Below, one piece after another: positions 17,169-24,400 of a DNA stretch of 28,829 bases. The position numbers and the translations under genes were made by a program. How positions within the stretch are numbered: the stretch's first letter is position 1; the number at the start of each line of letters is the position of its first letter. The notes beneath the pieces are model-generated. The model saw only the letters and a program-made list of their open reading frames with translations. It had not been told where the DNA came from and searched no databases. Source of the DNA: an uncultured Collinsella sp. (GTDB lineage Bacteria; Actinomycetota; Coriobacteriia; Coriobacteriales; Coriobacteriaceae); assembly GCA_900556605.1 (NCBI GenBank), contig USPC01000012.1:1-28829 (forward strand), in the 5' to 3' direction.

Positions 17169-17801
17169 ATGACTACCGTAAGACGTGCCGATCTTTCTTG
17201 TGTCGTCCAAGCGGGTGGGCTGTCCTCGCGCATGGGCTGTGATAAGGCTCGCATGGCGTTTTGCGGCGAGCCGCTTATCGAACGCGTGCTGGGTCGGCTG
17301 GCGCCAGTTGCCGGCGAGTTGGTCGTGACGACTTCGCGTCCCAGCGAGCTTGCCTACCTTGAGGAGCGCGCGTTTGGCGGCCTGGTGCCGCGAATAGTGT
17401 CGGACCTTGAGGGGCCGGCGGGCGCCATGCGCGGCATCGCGAGTTCGCTGACTGCGGCCCGGCTGCCTCTCGTTGCTATCGTCGCCTGTGATATGCCGTT
17501 TGTCTCTTCGGAGCTAATCGGTGCCCTTGCTGGCTGTGTCGAGGCCGAGGCGTTCGACGTGTGCGTGCCGCGCGAGGAGCGGGGGATTGAGCCGCTTTGC
17601 GCCGTCTGGCGCCGTGACGCGTGTGCGCCGGTTGCCCAAGAGCTGCTCGCCGGTGACCGTCAGCGAATCCGCTGCCTGATCGACCGGGTGAATGCCGGGT
17701 ATTTGGACGAGCCTCAGATTGTCGAGGTCGCCGGCTCGACGCTCTGCTTCGAAAACGTCAATACGCCCGAGGAGTTTGCGGCGGCCGAGTTACTCGCCTA
17801 G
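17169..17801 (+). CDS. mobA: Molybdenum cofactor guanylyltransferase
   Basis: 210-residue nucleotidyltransferase that attaches GMP to Mo-molybdopterin, giving the MGD form used by DMSO-reductase-family enzymes such as formate dehydrogenase and the oxidoreductase upstream. The N-terminal signature QAGGLSSRMGCDK (14-26) and the metal-binding ACDMPFVSSELI match MobA, as does DLEGPAGAMRGIASSL. I prefer ATG 17169 because GGAGGT (17153-17158) lies 10 bases before it and the protein then starts close to the Rossmann strand; an ATG at 17151 lies on that ribosome binding site. The next gene starts 15 bases after the stop. Its length fits the family (E. coli 194). Confidence 0.9.
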   Translation: MTTVRRADLSCVVQAGGLSSRMGCDKARMAFCGEPLIERVLGRLAPVAGELVVTTSRPSELAYLEERAFGGLVPRIVSDLEGPAGAMRGIASSLTAARLPLVAIVACDMPFVSSELIGALAGCVEAEAFDVCVPREERGIEPLCAVWRRDACAPVAQELLAGDRQRIRCLIDRVNAGYLDEPQIVEVAGSTLCFENVNTPEEFAAAELLA

Positions 17802-17816
17802 ACGATTGGAGTTGCC

Positions 17817-18212
17817 ATGTCTCACGATATTTGCCCCGACACGGGAGAGCCTTGCACTTGCGATGGTTCCGAGCCCTGTACCTGCGGTTGCGGTGGCTGT
17901 GGACATACTGCGGAAGAGGAAGCGGCCGCCGCGGCGTATCGCGAGGCACATCGCGAAGGCCCGTCCGGTGATGCCCTCGACCACGAGCGCAAGATTATCG
18001 TTTCGTTCGACAGCACCTTCGATGTGATGGAGTGCGAGCAGCTTTGCCTGGATGCCGGCGTGCCCGGGCGCATTATGCCATTGCCGGGCTCCATTACCGC
18101 GGGTTGCGGCCTGTGCTGGGCCATGCCGTTCTCGGGCGATGCGCTCGCCGCCTTCCGCGCCGCCACCGAGGGCCGCATAACCCCTGCCGACTACCATCAG
18201 CTCGTCCTCTAA
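17817..18212 (+). CDS. DUF3343 (putative Se/S carrier) protein with Cys-rich tail
   Basis: 131-residue small protein. Residues about 57-122 match the DUF3343 family, described as a putative selenium/sulfur carrier: KIIVSFDSTFDVMECEQLCL, then GVPGRIMPLPGSITAGCG. The family's conserved Cys is C97, and here it forms a CxxC (C97-G-L-C100). The N-terminus is unusual: seven cysteines within residues 6-28 (C6, C13, C15, C21, C23, C25, C28) plus His3 and His30, a likely metal- or selenium-binding tail. An Ala/Glu linker joins the two parts. GGAG upstream supports ATG 17817. The neighbours are selA, selB, selC and mobA, which fits a role in selenium or molybdoenzyme handling. The biochemical function is unknown. 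Confidence 0.78.
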   Translation: MSHDICPDTGEPCTCDGSEPCTCGCGGCGHTAEEEAAAAAYREAHREGPSGDALDHERKIIVSFDSTFDVMECEQLCLDAGVPGRIMPLPGSITAGCGLCWAMPFSGDALAAFRAATEGRITPADYHQLVL

Positions 18213-18220
18213 CCACCAAC

Positions 18221-18252
18221 ACCACCACAAAGGTGCCCAATGTGGTGGTTTG
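18221..18252 (+). terminator. Hairpin after the DUF3343 gene, possible weak terminator
   Basis: A 9-bp perfect stem ACCACCACA (18221-18229)/TGTGGTGGT (18241-18249) begins 8 bases after the stop codon. It is followed by only a short T stretch before GG, so it may be a weak terminator or a stabilising 3' hairpin. The rest of the gap up to gdhA (to 18463) shows no gene. It holds a possible -10 (TGCGATATT, 18380-18388) for gdhA. Confidence 0.35.
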
Positions 18253-18463
18253 GAACATGTGGACGAAACAGCTTCGAAACACGCGATTTGCGCGTTGGGC
18301 GCTCAAAAACGCTTCTACCTGCATCGTAATCAAAACGAAACATCTGCTCGTCGGCTTATGCGAAACTTTGCTGCAACAGTGCGATATTATCCATACTCGA
18401 TAAAGCTCGCGGCGCATGGGGCGCCTCGAACGACACTTTTCTTTTCCATCAATTGGAGGAAGC

Positions 18464-19819
18464 ATGAGCTACACGCAGAAAGTTCTCGACGAGCTCAAGG
18501 CCCGCTATCCCGAGCAGCCTGAGTTCATCCAGGCCGCGACCGAGATTCTCGGCACCATCCAGCCGGCGCTCGACGCCCATCCCGAGTACGAGGAGGCCGC
18601 CCTGCTTGAGCGCCTCGTCGAGCCCGAGCGCATCGTCATGTTCCGTGTTCCCTGGGTCGACGACCAGGGCAAGGTTCAGGTCAACCGCGGTTACCGCGTC
18701 GAGTTCAACTCTGCCATTGGACCCTACAAGGGCGGCCTGCGCTTTAACCCGACGGTCACCCTGGGTATGCTCAAGTTCCTGGGTCTGGAGCAGATCCTCA
18801 AGAACAGCCTGACTACCCTTCCCATGGGCGGCGGCAAGGGCGGCTCCGACTTTGACCCCAAGGGCAAGTCCAACAACGAGATCATGCACTTCTGCCAGTC
18901 CTTCATGACCGAGCTCTATCGTCATATTGGCCCCAACACCGACGTTCCCGCCGGCGACCTGGGCGTTGGCGGCCGCGAGGTTGCCTACCTGTTCGGTCAG
19001 TACAAGCGCCTGACCAACGAGTGGACCGGCGTTCTTACCGGCAAGGGCCTCTCCTTTGGCGGCTCGCTCGCCCGTACCGAGGCCACCGGTTATGGTCTGG
19101 CCTACTTTGTGGACGAGTACCTTAAGAGCCGCGGCGACTCCTTCGAGGGCAAGAACGTCGTCGTTCACGGCTCCGGCAACGTCGCTATCTACGCGGTCCA
19201 GAAGGTCACTCAGCTCGGCGGCAAGGTGCTCGCCTGCTCCGATACCCACGGCTGGGTCGAGGATCCCGACGGCATCGACTACACCGTGCTCGAGCACATC
19301 TACAACAAGAAGCGCTCTGGCCACGACAAGGGTGTTACGCTCGCTATGTACGTTGACGAGAAGCCCAACGCCGTGTGGCACGAGGGCGACGGCCGCGGCG
19401 TGTGGCAGCTTCCCTGCGATATCGCGCTGCCCTGCGCTCGCGAGAACACGCTGCTGCTCGAGGACGCCCAGGCACTCGTCGCCAACGGCTGCAAGGTGGT
19501 CGGCGAGGGCGCGAACATGCCCACGACCATCGAGGCCACGACTTACTTCCAGGAGAACGGCGTCGCCTTTATGCCCGGTAAGGCTGCCAACGCCGGCGGC
19601 GTGCTCGTGTCCGGCCTGGAGATGAGCCAGAACGCCGAGCACCTGTCCTGGACCTTCGAGGAGGTCGACGGCAAGCTCGAGCAGCTCATGCGCGGCATGT
19701 TCCACAACGTGGACGACACCGCCAAGGAGTACGGCCAGGAGGGCAACTTCGTCATGGGCGCCAACATCGCCGGCTTCCTGAAGGTCGCCGACGCCATGCT
19801 CGCCCAGGGCGTCTGCTAA
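18464..19819 (+). CDS. gdhA: NADP-type glutamate dehydrogenase
   Basis: 451-residue hexameric-type glutamate dehydrogenase (2-oxoglutarate + NH4+ + NAD(P)H to glutamate). Catalytic and substrate residues occupy the same numbers as in the Clostridium symbiosum enzyme: K89 (PYKGGLRF), K125 (PMGGGKGG) and D165 (VPAGDLGVGG). The Rossmann motif is VVVHGSGNVAIYA. ATG 18464 has a strong GGAGGA 5 bases upstream; an in-frame ATG at 18416 would add an untypical 16-residue leader. The gene is monocistronic: about 250 bases of non-coding DNA precede it and a strong terminator follows. Cofactor preference (NADP) is inferred from overall similarity to the biosynthetic GdhA group. Confidence 0.96.
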   Translation: MSYTQKVLDELKARYPEQPEFIQAATEILGTIQPALDAHPEYEEAALLERLVEPERIVMFRVPWVDDQGKVQVNRGYRVEFNSAIGPYKGGLRFNPTVTLGMLKFLGLEQILKNSLTTLPMGGGKGGSDFDPKGKSNNEIMHFCQSFMTELYRHIGPNTDVPAGDLGVGGREVAYLFGQYKRLTNEWTGVLTGKGLSFGGSLARTEATGYGLAYFVDEYLKSRGDSFEGKNVVVHGSGNVAIYAVQKVTQLGGKVLACSDTHGWVEDPDGIDYTVLEHIYNKKRSGHDKGVTLAMYVDEKPNAVWHEGDGRGVWQLPCDIALPCARENTLLLEDAQALVANGCKVVGEGANMPTTIEATTYFQENGVAFMPGKAANAGGVLVSGLEMSQNAEHLSWTFEEVDGKLEQLMRGMFHNVDDTAKEYGQEGNFVMGANIAGFLKVADAMLAQGVC

Positions 19820-19846
19820 ATCTTCGCTCGACATAGCATGTGATGA

Positions 19847-19876
19847 GGCTCCCAGCTATCTGGCTGGGAGCCTTTT
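19847..19876 (+). terminator. Rho-independent terminator of gdhA
   Basis: A perfect 10-bp stem GGCTCCCAGC (19847-19856)/GCTGGGAGCC (19863-19872), with a 6-base loop and TTTT, 28 bases after the gdhA stop. Confidence 0.93.
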
Positions 19877-19894
19877 CTATCCCGGAGGACTCCT

Positions 19895-19969
19895 CATAAC
19901 TTGCGGTGATATACGGACTGTTTTGCGTCCCAGAACGGCTAATCAGTCCGTATATCACCGCAAGTTATG
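19895..19969. repeat. Long palindromic element, copy 1 (26-bp perfect arms)
   Basis: Left arm 19895-19920 and right arm 19944-19969 are exact reverse complements (26 bp), separated by 23 bases starting TTTTGCG. The stretch 19898-19924 is 23/27 identical to 24041-24067 in copy 2. It lies 18 bases after the gdhA terminator and 80 bases before the hydroxylase operon. There is no T-tract typical of terminators on either strand, and no open frame. Confidence 0.92.
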
Positions 19970-20015
19970 TATGGGTGGGTGGATTTTGTCCTAAAACGGT
20001 GTGCGGCCCCTCGTT

Positions 20016-20024
20016 TGGTACACT
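20016..20024 (+). promoter_or_regulatory. Candidate extended -10 promoter of the hydroxylase operon
   Basis: TGGTACACT (TG-n plus TACACT) lies 24 bases before the first start codon. No good -35 is present. It shares the TTTGGTA context with the selC promoter. Confidence 0.38.
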
Positions 20025-20048
20025 TAAACGTACTGGACAAGTGGAGAG

Positions 20049-20963
20049 ATGGGGGAGAACGTGCTCAAGTTCGGTACCTACGTCCGTGTTGGAAACGCGG
20101 CCGAAGCCTATGAGCTCTTACAGAAGAACCGCAACAACAAGATTGTGGGCGGCGGCATCTGGATGCGCCTTGGTTCGCGTCGCGTGGCGACGGCGATTGA
20201 CCTTTCGGCCTGCGGACTCGATCAGATCGAGGAGACCGAGACCGAGTTTCGCATCGGTGCCATGTGTACCCTGCGCCAGCTCGAGCGCCATACCGAGCTC
20301 AACGCGCTTGTCAACCATGTCTTTGAGTTCGCCGTCCACGATATCGTGGGCGTGCAGCTGCGCAATACCGCCACGGTGGGCGGCAGCATCTACGGTCGCT
20401 TTGGCTTCTCGGACGTTCTCTCCGCCTTTCTCGCGCTCGATTCCTATGTTGAGCTGACGGGCGCCGGTCGCGTGCCGCTTGTCGAGTTCGTGGACATGGG
20501 CTACGTGCGCGACGTTATCGAGCATGTCGTGGTCGTCAAGCACGATTACCGTGCGAGCTACGAGGCCGTGCGCAAGGCCGCGACTGACTTCCCCTCGCTG
20601 AACGTCACCGCCGCCTGGTGGGATAGCACCTGGCACGTCACCGTGGGCGCCCGCCCGCTGCGCGCGACCCTGTTGCAGGGCGAGGCGTGCGGCCTTACCA
20701 ACGAGCATCCTTCCGAGGACGAGCTTCGCGCCCTGGCCGCATCCGTGCGCTCGCTGAGCTACGGCACCAACCTGTGGGGCTCGGCCGACTACCGCCGCCG
20801 CATCTCGGCCCCGCTTGCCGTCCAAGCTGTGCGCCGCGCCGCCGGCATCGAGCTTTCTGCCGCGCTTGCCCGCGAGCTCGAGACCGTGCAGGTCCCCAAG
20901 TTTGCCACGGACGAGTATTCCTGCCGCCGCGTGCCCGGCGTCGATTCTAGCGAGGTGCGCTAA
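20049..20963 (+). CDS. ygfM: FAD-binding subunit of molybdenum hydroxylase (YgfM/CoxM-like)
   Basis: 304-residue FAD-binding subunit of the xanthine dehydrogenase/CO dehydrogenase medium-subunit family. It passes electrons from the Fe-S clusters to NAD or another acceptor. The PCMH-type FAD motifs are visible: NNKIVGGGIWMRLG near the N-terminus, and QLRNTATVGGSIYGRFGFSD with VLSAFLALDSYVEL in the middle. The C-terminal CO_deh_flav_C region ends with ISAPLAVQAVRRA. Both ATG 20049 and GTG 20061 are possible starts; neither ribosome binding site is ideally spaced (GGAG 2-3 bases from ATG, GGGGGAG 3 bases from GTG). The stop overlaps the next start (TAATG), so the two subunits are coupled, as E. 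coli ygfM and xdhD are neighbours. Confidence 0.86.
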   Translation: MGENVLKFGTYVRVGNAAEAYELLQKNRNNKIVGGGIWMRLGSRRVATAIDLSACGLDQIEETETEFRIGAMCTLRQLERHTELNALVNHVFEFAVHDIVGVQLRNTATVGGSIYGRFGFSDVLSAFLALDSYVELTGAGRVPLVEFVDMGYVRDVIEHVVVVKHDYRASYEAVRKAATDFPSLNVTAAWWDSTWHVTVGARPLRATLLQGEACGLTNEHPSEDELRALAASVRSLSYGTNLWGSADYRRRISAPLAVQAVRRAAGIELSAALARELETVQVPKFATDEYSCRRVPGVDSSEVR

Positions 20964-23794
20964 TGGCTGCCAAACTCATCGATCTTTCCTTTACGCTCAA
21001 CGGCCGCAAGGTCAAGGTTCAGATTGCCCCCGACACCATGCTCTTTGCGCTGCTGCGCGAGCAGGGCTGCGCGTCGGTGCGCTGCGCCTGCGAGACCACC
21101 AACTGCGGTCTGTGCACGGTGTGGCTCGACGGCGACCCGGTGCTGAGCTGCTCGGTTCCCGCCGCTCGCGTCGAGGGCCGCTCCGTCACCACGCTCGAGG
21201 GCCTCAAGGCCGAGTCTGAGGCGCTGGCCCGTGCGATGGCTGCCGAAGGCGCCGAGCAGTGCGGTTTTTGCGCCCCCGGCCTCATCATGAACGTGCTGGC
21301 GCTTGCCCGCGCCGCCAAGGAGGACCCGAGCCTTGTTGCCACGCGCGAGGAGCTCTCGCGCCAGCTCGCCGGTAACCTCTGCCGCTGCAGCGGCTATGAG
21401 AGCCAGCTGCGCGCCATCGTCCGCTTCCTCAACGAGTCTGGTGTGCAGGTGGGCTTCGAGATGCCCGAGCTGCCGGTCAACGAAACCAGCTGCGACGGCG
21501 TCACCTACAAGCAGATTACCCACAAGCAGCCCAAGAAGGACTCGAAGGCGTTGCTCGAGGGTCGTCCCGTCTACACGGGCGACATGGTGCCCGCCGGCGC
21601 GCTCATCGTTAAGCTCAAGCGCAGCCCGTATGCCCGCGCCAAGATCCGCTCCATCGATACGTCGCGCGCCCTGAAGGTGCCCGGCGTGGTGGGCGTCTAC
21701 ACCTACGAGGACGTGCCCAAGCGCCGCTTTACCATCGCCGGCCAGAGCTATCCGCAGCCGAGTCCCTACGACCGCCTAATTCTCGAGAACCTCGTCCGTT
21801 ACCAAAACGAGGAGGTGGCGATCGTCGCCGCCGAGACCGAGGAGGCCGCCGACAAGGCGCTCAAGCTCATCAAGGTCGACTACGAGGTGCTCGAGCCGCT
21901 GCTCGACTTTACCCAGGCACTCGATAACGACATCGTGGTCCACCCCGAGGGCGACGTGACCTTTATGTTCCCGCAGGGCGGCGACGTCCCGCGCAACTTG
22001 GTGTGCAGCGGTACCAGCGATTTTGGCGACTTGGACGAGGCCTTCGCCCAGAGCGACATCGTCTTCACCCGCACCTACACCAGCCAGGCCACGCAGACCG
22101 CGCCCATGGAGACCTTCCGCGCCTTCGCGACGACCGACGCGTTTGGGCGCATCTCGGTGACCACCTCTACGCAGGTGCCCTTCCACGTGCGCCGCATGGT
22201 CGCGCAGTCGCTCGATATTCCGCAGTCGCAGGTGCAGGTAATTAAGCCGCGCATCGGCGGCGGCTTTGGCTCCAAGCAGACGGGCTGCTGCGAGATCTTC
22301 GTGGCATTCGTTACCCAGCAGACCGGCCGTCCGAGCTACTGCTGCTACACGCGCGAGGAGACCATCACCGCGGGCAACTCGCGCCACCAGATGCAGATGA
22401 CCGTTAAGCTGGGCGCCATGAACGACGGTACCATCACGGCTATCGACCTGCATACGTTGTCCAACGCCGGCGCGTACGGCGAACATGCCACCACGACGAT
22501 CGGCCTCTCGGGCCACAAGAGCCTGCCCATCTACAACCATGTGAAGGCAAGCCGCTTTAGCTGGGACGCCGTCTACACCAACACCAACCGCGGCGGCGCG
22601 TATCGTGGCTACGGTGCCACCCAGGGCCAGTTTGCCGTGGAGAGCGCTGTCAACGAGCTCGCCGACATGCTGCACATGGACCCCGCCGACCTGCGACTTA
22701 AGAACATCGTGCGCGAGGGCGAGGTCATGCCGCAGTACTACAACGAGAAGCTCAACGCCTGCGCGCTCGACCGCTGTCTGCTGCGCGCGATGGACATGAT
22801 CGGCTGGCGCGACAAGCCGTTGGCCGTGGACCTGGGCGACCGCGTGCGCGCCTTGGGCTGCGCGCTCACCATGCAGGGCTCGGGCATCTCCAACGTGGAT
22901 ATCGCCGGCATCGACATGCGCTTGGAAGAGGACGGCTTCATTACCATCGGCACCGGCGCCACCGATAACGGCATGGGCGTCGACACGATCCTGGCGCAGA
23001 TTGCCGCCGAGGAGCTGGGCGTGGAGAGCTCGCTTATCGTGGTGCGCGGCGTGGACACCGACGTGTCGCCGTTCGATGCCGGCTCGTACGCGAGCTCGGG
23101 CACGTACGTGACAGGTCTGGCAGCCAAGAACGCTGCGACCGAGCTGCGTGAGAAGATCTGCGCCAAGGCCGCCCAGATGTGGGACGTGGACGCCGCCGAT
23201 GTGGTCTTTGATGGCCAGTACGTGCGCCTGTCCGACGAGCGTGCCGCGCGCGAGCAGAACCGCTACCTTACGCTGCGCGACTTTGCCAACCTGTGCGTCA
23301 AGAACATCGCGGGCGGCGACGCGCTGACCTCGCACGCCTCTGCCTGCCTGCCCGTTTCGCCTCCGCCGTTTATGGCCGGCATTGCCGAGGTCGAGGTCGA
23401 CAAGGCCACCGGCAAGGTGACTGTTGTGGATTATGCGGCGGCTGTCGACTGCGGCACCGTGATCAACGAGGCACTCGCGCGCGTCCAGGCCGAGGGTGGC
23501 ATTGCCCAGGGTATCGGCCACGCGCTCTACGAGATTGTCGAGCACGACGATCGCGGCCGCCTGCGCACCGGCAACTTTATGAGCTACAAGCTGCCCACGC
23601 GCCTGGATATCGGCAGCATTCGCGTGGCCTTTGAGCCGAGCTACGAGCCGACGGGCCCGTTTGGCGCCAAGTCGATCGGCGAGGTCGTCATCAACACGCC
23701 GCTCGCCGCCGTTGCCTCGGCCGTGGCACACGCCACCGGCCACCAGGTTCGCTCGCTGCCGATCACGCCCGAGAAGGCCCTGCTGGGGGAGTAG
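20963..23794 (+). CDS. xdhD: Fused [2Fe-2S]/molybdopterin hydroxylase, XdhD-type (candidate selenium-dependent)
   Basis: 943-residue fusion of the small (2x[2Fe-2S]) and large (Mo) subunits of a xanthine-dehydrogenase-family hydroxylase, the architecture of E. coli XdhD (956 residues) and selenium-dependent molybdenum hydroxylases. Plant-type [2Fe-2S]: C43-x4-C48-x2-C51-x11-C63. Second cluster: C100-G-F-C103 and C140-R-C142. The Mo domain shows GGGFGSKQTG (from residue 432), NRGGAYRGYGATQGQF and the putative catalytic Glu907 in GAKSIGE. Two extra N-terminal cysteines (C36, C41) are present. Likely substrates are purines or other N-heterocycles, by family only. Selenium dependence is inferred from the fused architecture and the selenium genes 3-7 kb upstream; the usual companions (ygfK, ssnA, yqeB) are absent here. 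A weak GGCG/CGCC hairpin with GCTTTTT follows the stop. Confidence 0.88.
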   Translation: MAAKLIDLSFTLNGRKVKVQIAPDTMLFALLREQGCASVRCACETTNCGLCTVWLDGDPVLSCSVPAARVEGRSVTTLEGLKAESEALARAMAAEGAEQCGFCAPGLIMNVLALARAAKEDPSLVATREELSRQLAGNLCRCSGYESQLRAIVRFLNESGVQVGFEMPELPVNETSCDGVTYKQITHKQPKKDSKALLEGRPVYTGDMVPAGALIVKLKRSPYARAKIRSIDTSRALKVPGVVGVYTYEDVPKRRFTIAGQSYPQPSPYDRLILENLVRYQNEEVAIVAAETEEAADKALKLIKVDYEVLEPLLDFTQALDNDIVVHPEGDVTFMFPQGGDVPRNLVCSGTSDFGDLDEAFAQSDIVFTRTYTSQATQTAPMETFRAFATTDAFGRISVTTSTQVPFHVRRMVAQSLDIPQSQVQVIKPRIGGGFGSKQTGCCEIFVAFVTQQTGRPSYCCYTREETITAGNSRHQMQMTVKLGAMNDGTITAIDLHTLSNAGAYGEHATTTIGLSGHKSLPIYNHVKASRFSWDAVYTNTNRGGAYRGYGATQGQFAVESAVNELADMLHMDPADLRLKNIVREGEVMPQYYNEKLNACALDRCLLRAMDMIGWRDKPLAVDLGDRVRALGCALTMQGSGISNVDIAGIDMRLEEDGFITIGTGATDNGMGVDTILAQIAAEELGVESSLIVVRGVDTDVSPFDAGSYASSGTYVTGLAAKNAATELREKICAKAAQMWDVDAADVVFDGQYVRLSDERAAREQNRYLTLRDFANLCVKNIAGGDALTSHASACLPVSPPPFMAGIAEVEVDKATGKVTVVDYAAAVDCGTVINEALARVQAEGGIAQGIGHALYEIVEHDDRGRLRTGNFMSYKLPTRLDIGSIRVAFEPSYEPTGPFGAKSIGEVVINTPLAAVASAVAHATGHQVRSLPITPEKALLGE

Positions 23795-23831
23795 CCGAGG
23801 CGACGCAGCCGCCGCTTTTTGCCGAGCCCGG

Positions 23832-23877
23832 GGAAACTGCAGCTCACTTTTCGACTGAATTGTGGGCTGCAGTTTCC
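23832..23877. repeat. 16-bp hairpin downstream of the hydroxylase gene
   Basis: Positions 23832-23847 pair with 23862-23877 (16 pairs including one G-T) around a 14-base loop. The right arm contains the TGCAGTTTCC core that also begins each 62-bp repeat unit. There is no T-tract, so it is not a classical terminator. Confidence 0.75.
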
Positions 23878-24012
23878 GTTTGAGGCCCTTGGCGGAAAGT
23901 GCATCCCGGAATAGGGGCTCAAAACGGGTTGCAGTTTCCGGTTGATGGCTATAGCGGAAGCTGCATCCCATTCCGAGGCCCCAAGCCGGGACACGCTTTC
24001 CGGCGCATGGCC
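23864..24012. repeat. 62-bp imperfect tandem repeat, about 2.4 copies
   Basis: Units begin at 23864, 23926 and 23988, exactly 62 bases apart. Units 1 and 2 are identical at about 42 of 62 positions; the third is partial and degraded (about 25 bases). Each full unit opens with GGGYTGCAGTTTCCG and has GCGGAANNTGCATCCC about 15 bases later, so it can fold on itself. No open frame, tRNA or insertion-sequence feature explains it. Together with the flanking hairpins it fills most of the 431-base gap from 23795 to 24225, which holds no gene. Confidence 0.85.
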
Positions 24013-24040
24013 AGCACCGCCTGACTGCCGAGTCCTACCG

Positions 24041-24109
24041 AAGTTGCGGTGGAATAGGGACTGTTTTGGAGGACTGGAGCCCCAAACAGTCCCTATTCCA
24101 CCGCAACTT
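24041..24109. repeat. Long palindromic element, copy 2 (26-bp perfect arms)
   Basis: Left arm 24041-24066 and right arm 24084-24109 are exact reverse complements (26 bp) around a 17-base loop. It belongs to the same family as 19895-19969. All four base differences in the shared stem segment are matched by complementary changes in the opposite arm. It lies between the 62-bp repeats and tRNA-Leu. Confidence 0.92.
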
Positions 24110-24197
24110 ATGAGATGGGGTGGCGTGCTCTATTGGCTTGCTCTCGTGGTGAGGTCGTGAGCCTGTAAAAGGTGTGCGTGCGCTTGCCGTTCGTATC

Positions 24198-24206
24198 TGC
24201 TATCAT
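24198..24206 (+). promoter_or_regulatory. Candidate extended -10 promoter of tRNA-Leu
   Basis: TGCTATCAT (TG-n plus TATCAT) ends 19 bases before the mature tRNA 5' end. No clear -35 at the standard distance. It may also drive the trigger factor gene, as no terminator is seen after the tRNA. Confidence 0.42.
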
Positions 24207-24225
24207 TCCAAGTCTGTGCGTTCAT

Positions 24226-24309
24226 GCGGGCGTGGCGGAATTGGTAGACGCGCCAGATTTAGGTTCTGGTGGGATTCCCGTGAAGGTTCGAGTCCTTTCG
24301 CCCGCACCA
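24226..24309 (+). tRNA. tRNA-Leu (anticodon UAG)
   Basis: 84-nt class II tRNA with encoded CCA. The acceptor stem GCGGGCG/CGCCCGC is perfect, with discriminator A. The anticodon stem CCAGA/TCTGG carries loop TTTAGGT, giving anticodon TAG. A variable arm (GGGATTCCC) and T loop TTCGAGT follow. The sequence around the anticodon is the same as in E. coli tRNA-Leu(UAG). The tig start lies 91 bases downstream. Confidence 0.97.
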
Positions 24310-24400
24310 TCGCACCTGCGTCGGCCCTGGCCGTCGCGACACTTTGTTGCATAAAGGTACCAGCACCTCAGATAAGCTGGGCAGTATGAGGAGGAACGTG

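Noticed and set aside
18250..18522. Small open frame between the DUF3343 gene and gdhA
   Set aside because: No ribosome binding site, runs into gdhA in another frame, and its composition looks like non-coding DNA.
23864..24012. CRISPR array
   Set aside because: Only about 2.4 diverged 62-bp units without constant repeats and unique spacers, and no cas genes.
24226..24309. tRNA-Leu as an integration (att) site
   Set aside because: No integrase gene and no second copy of the tRNA 3' end were seen in the window.
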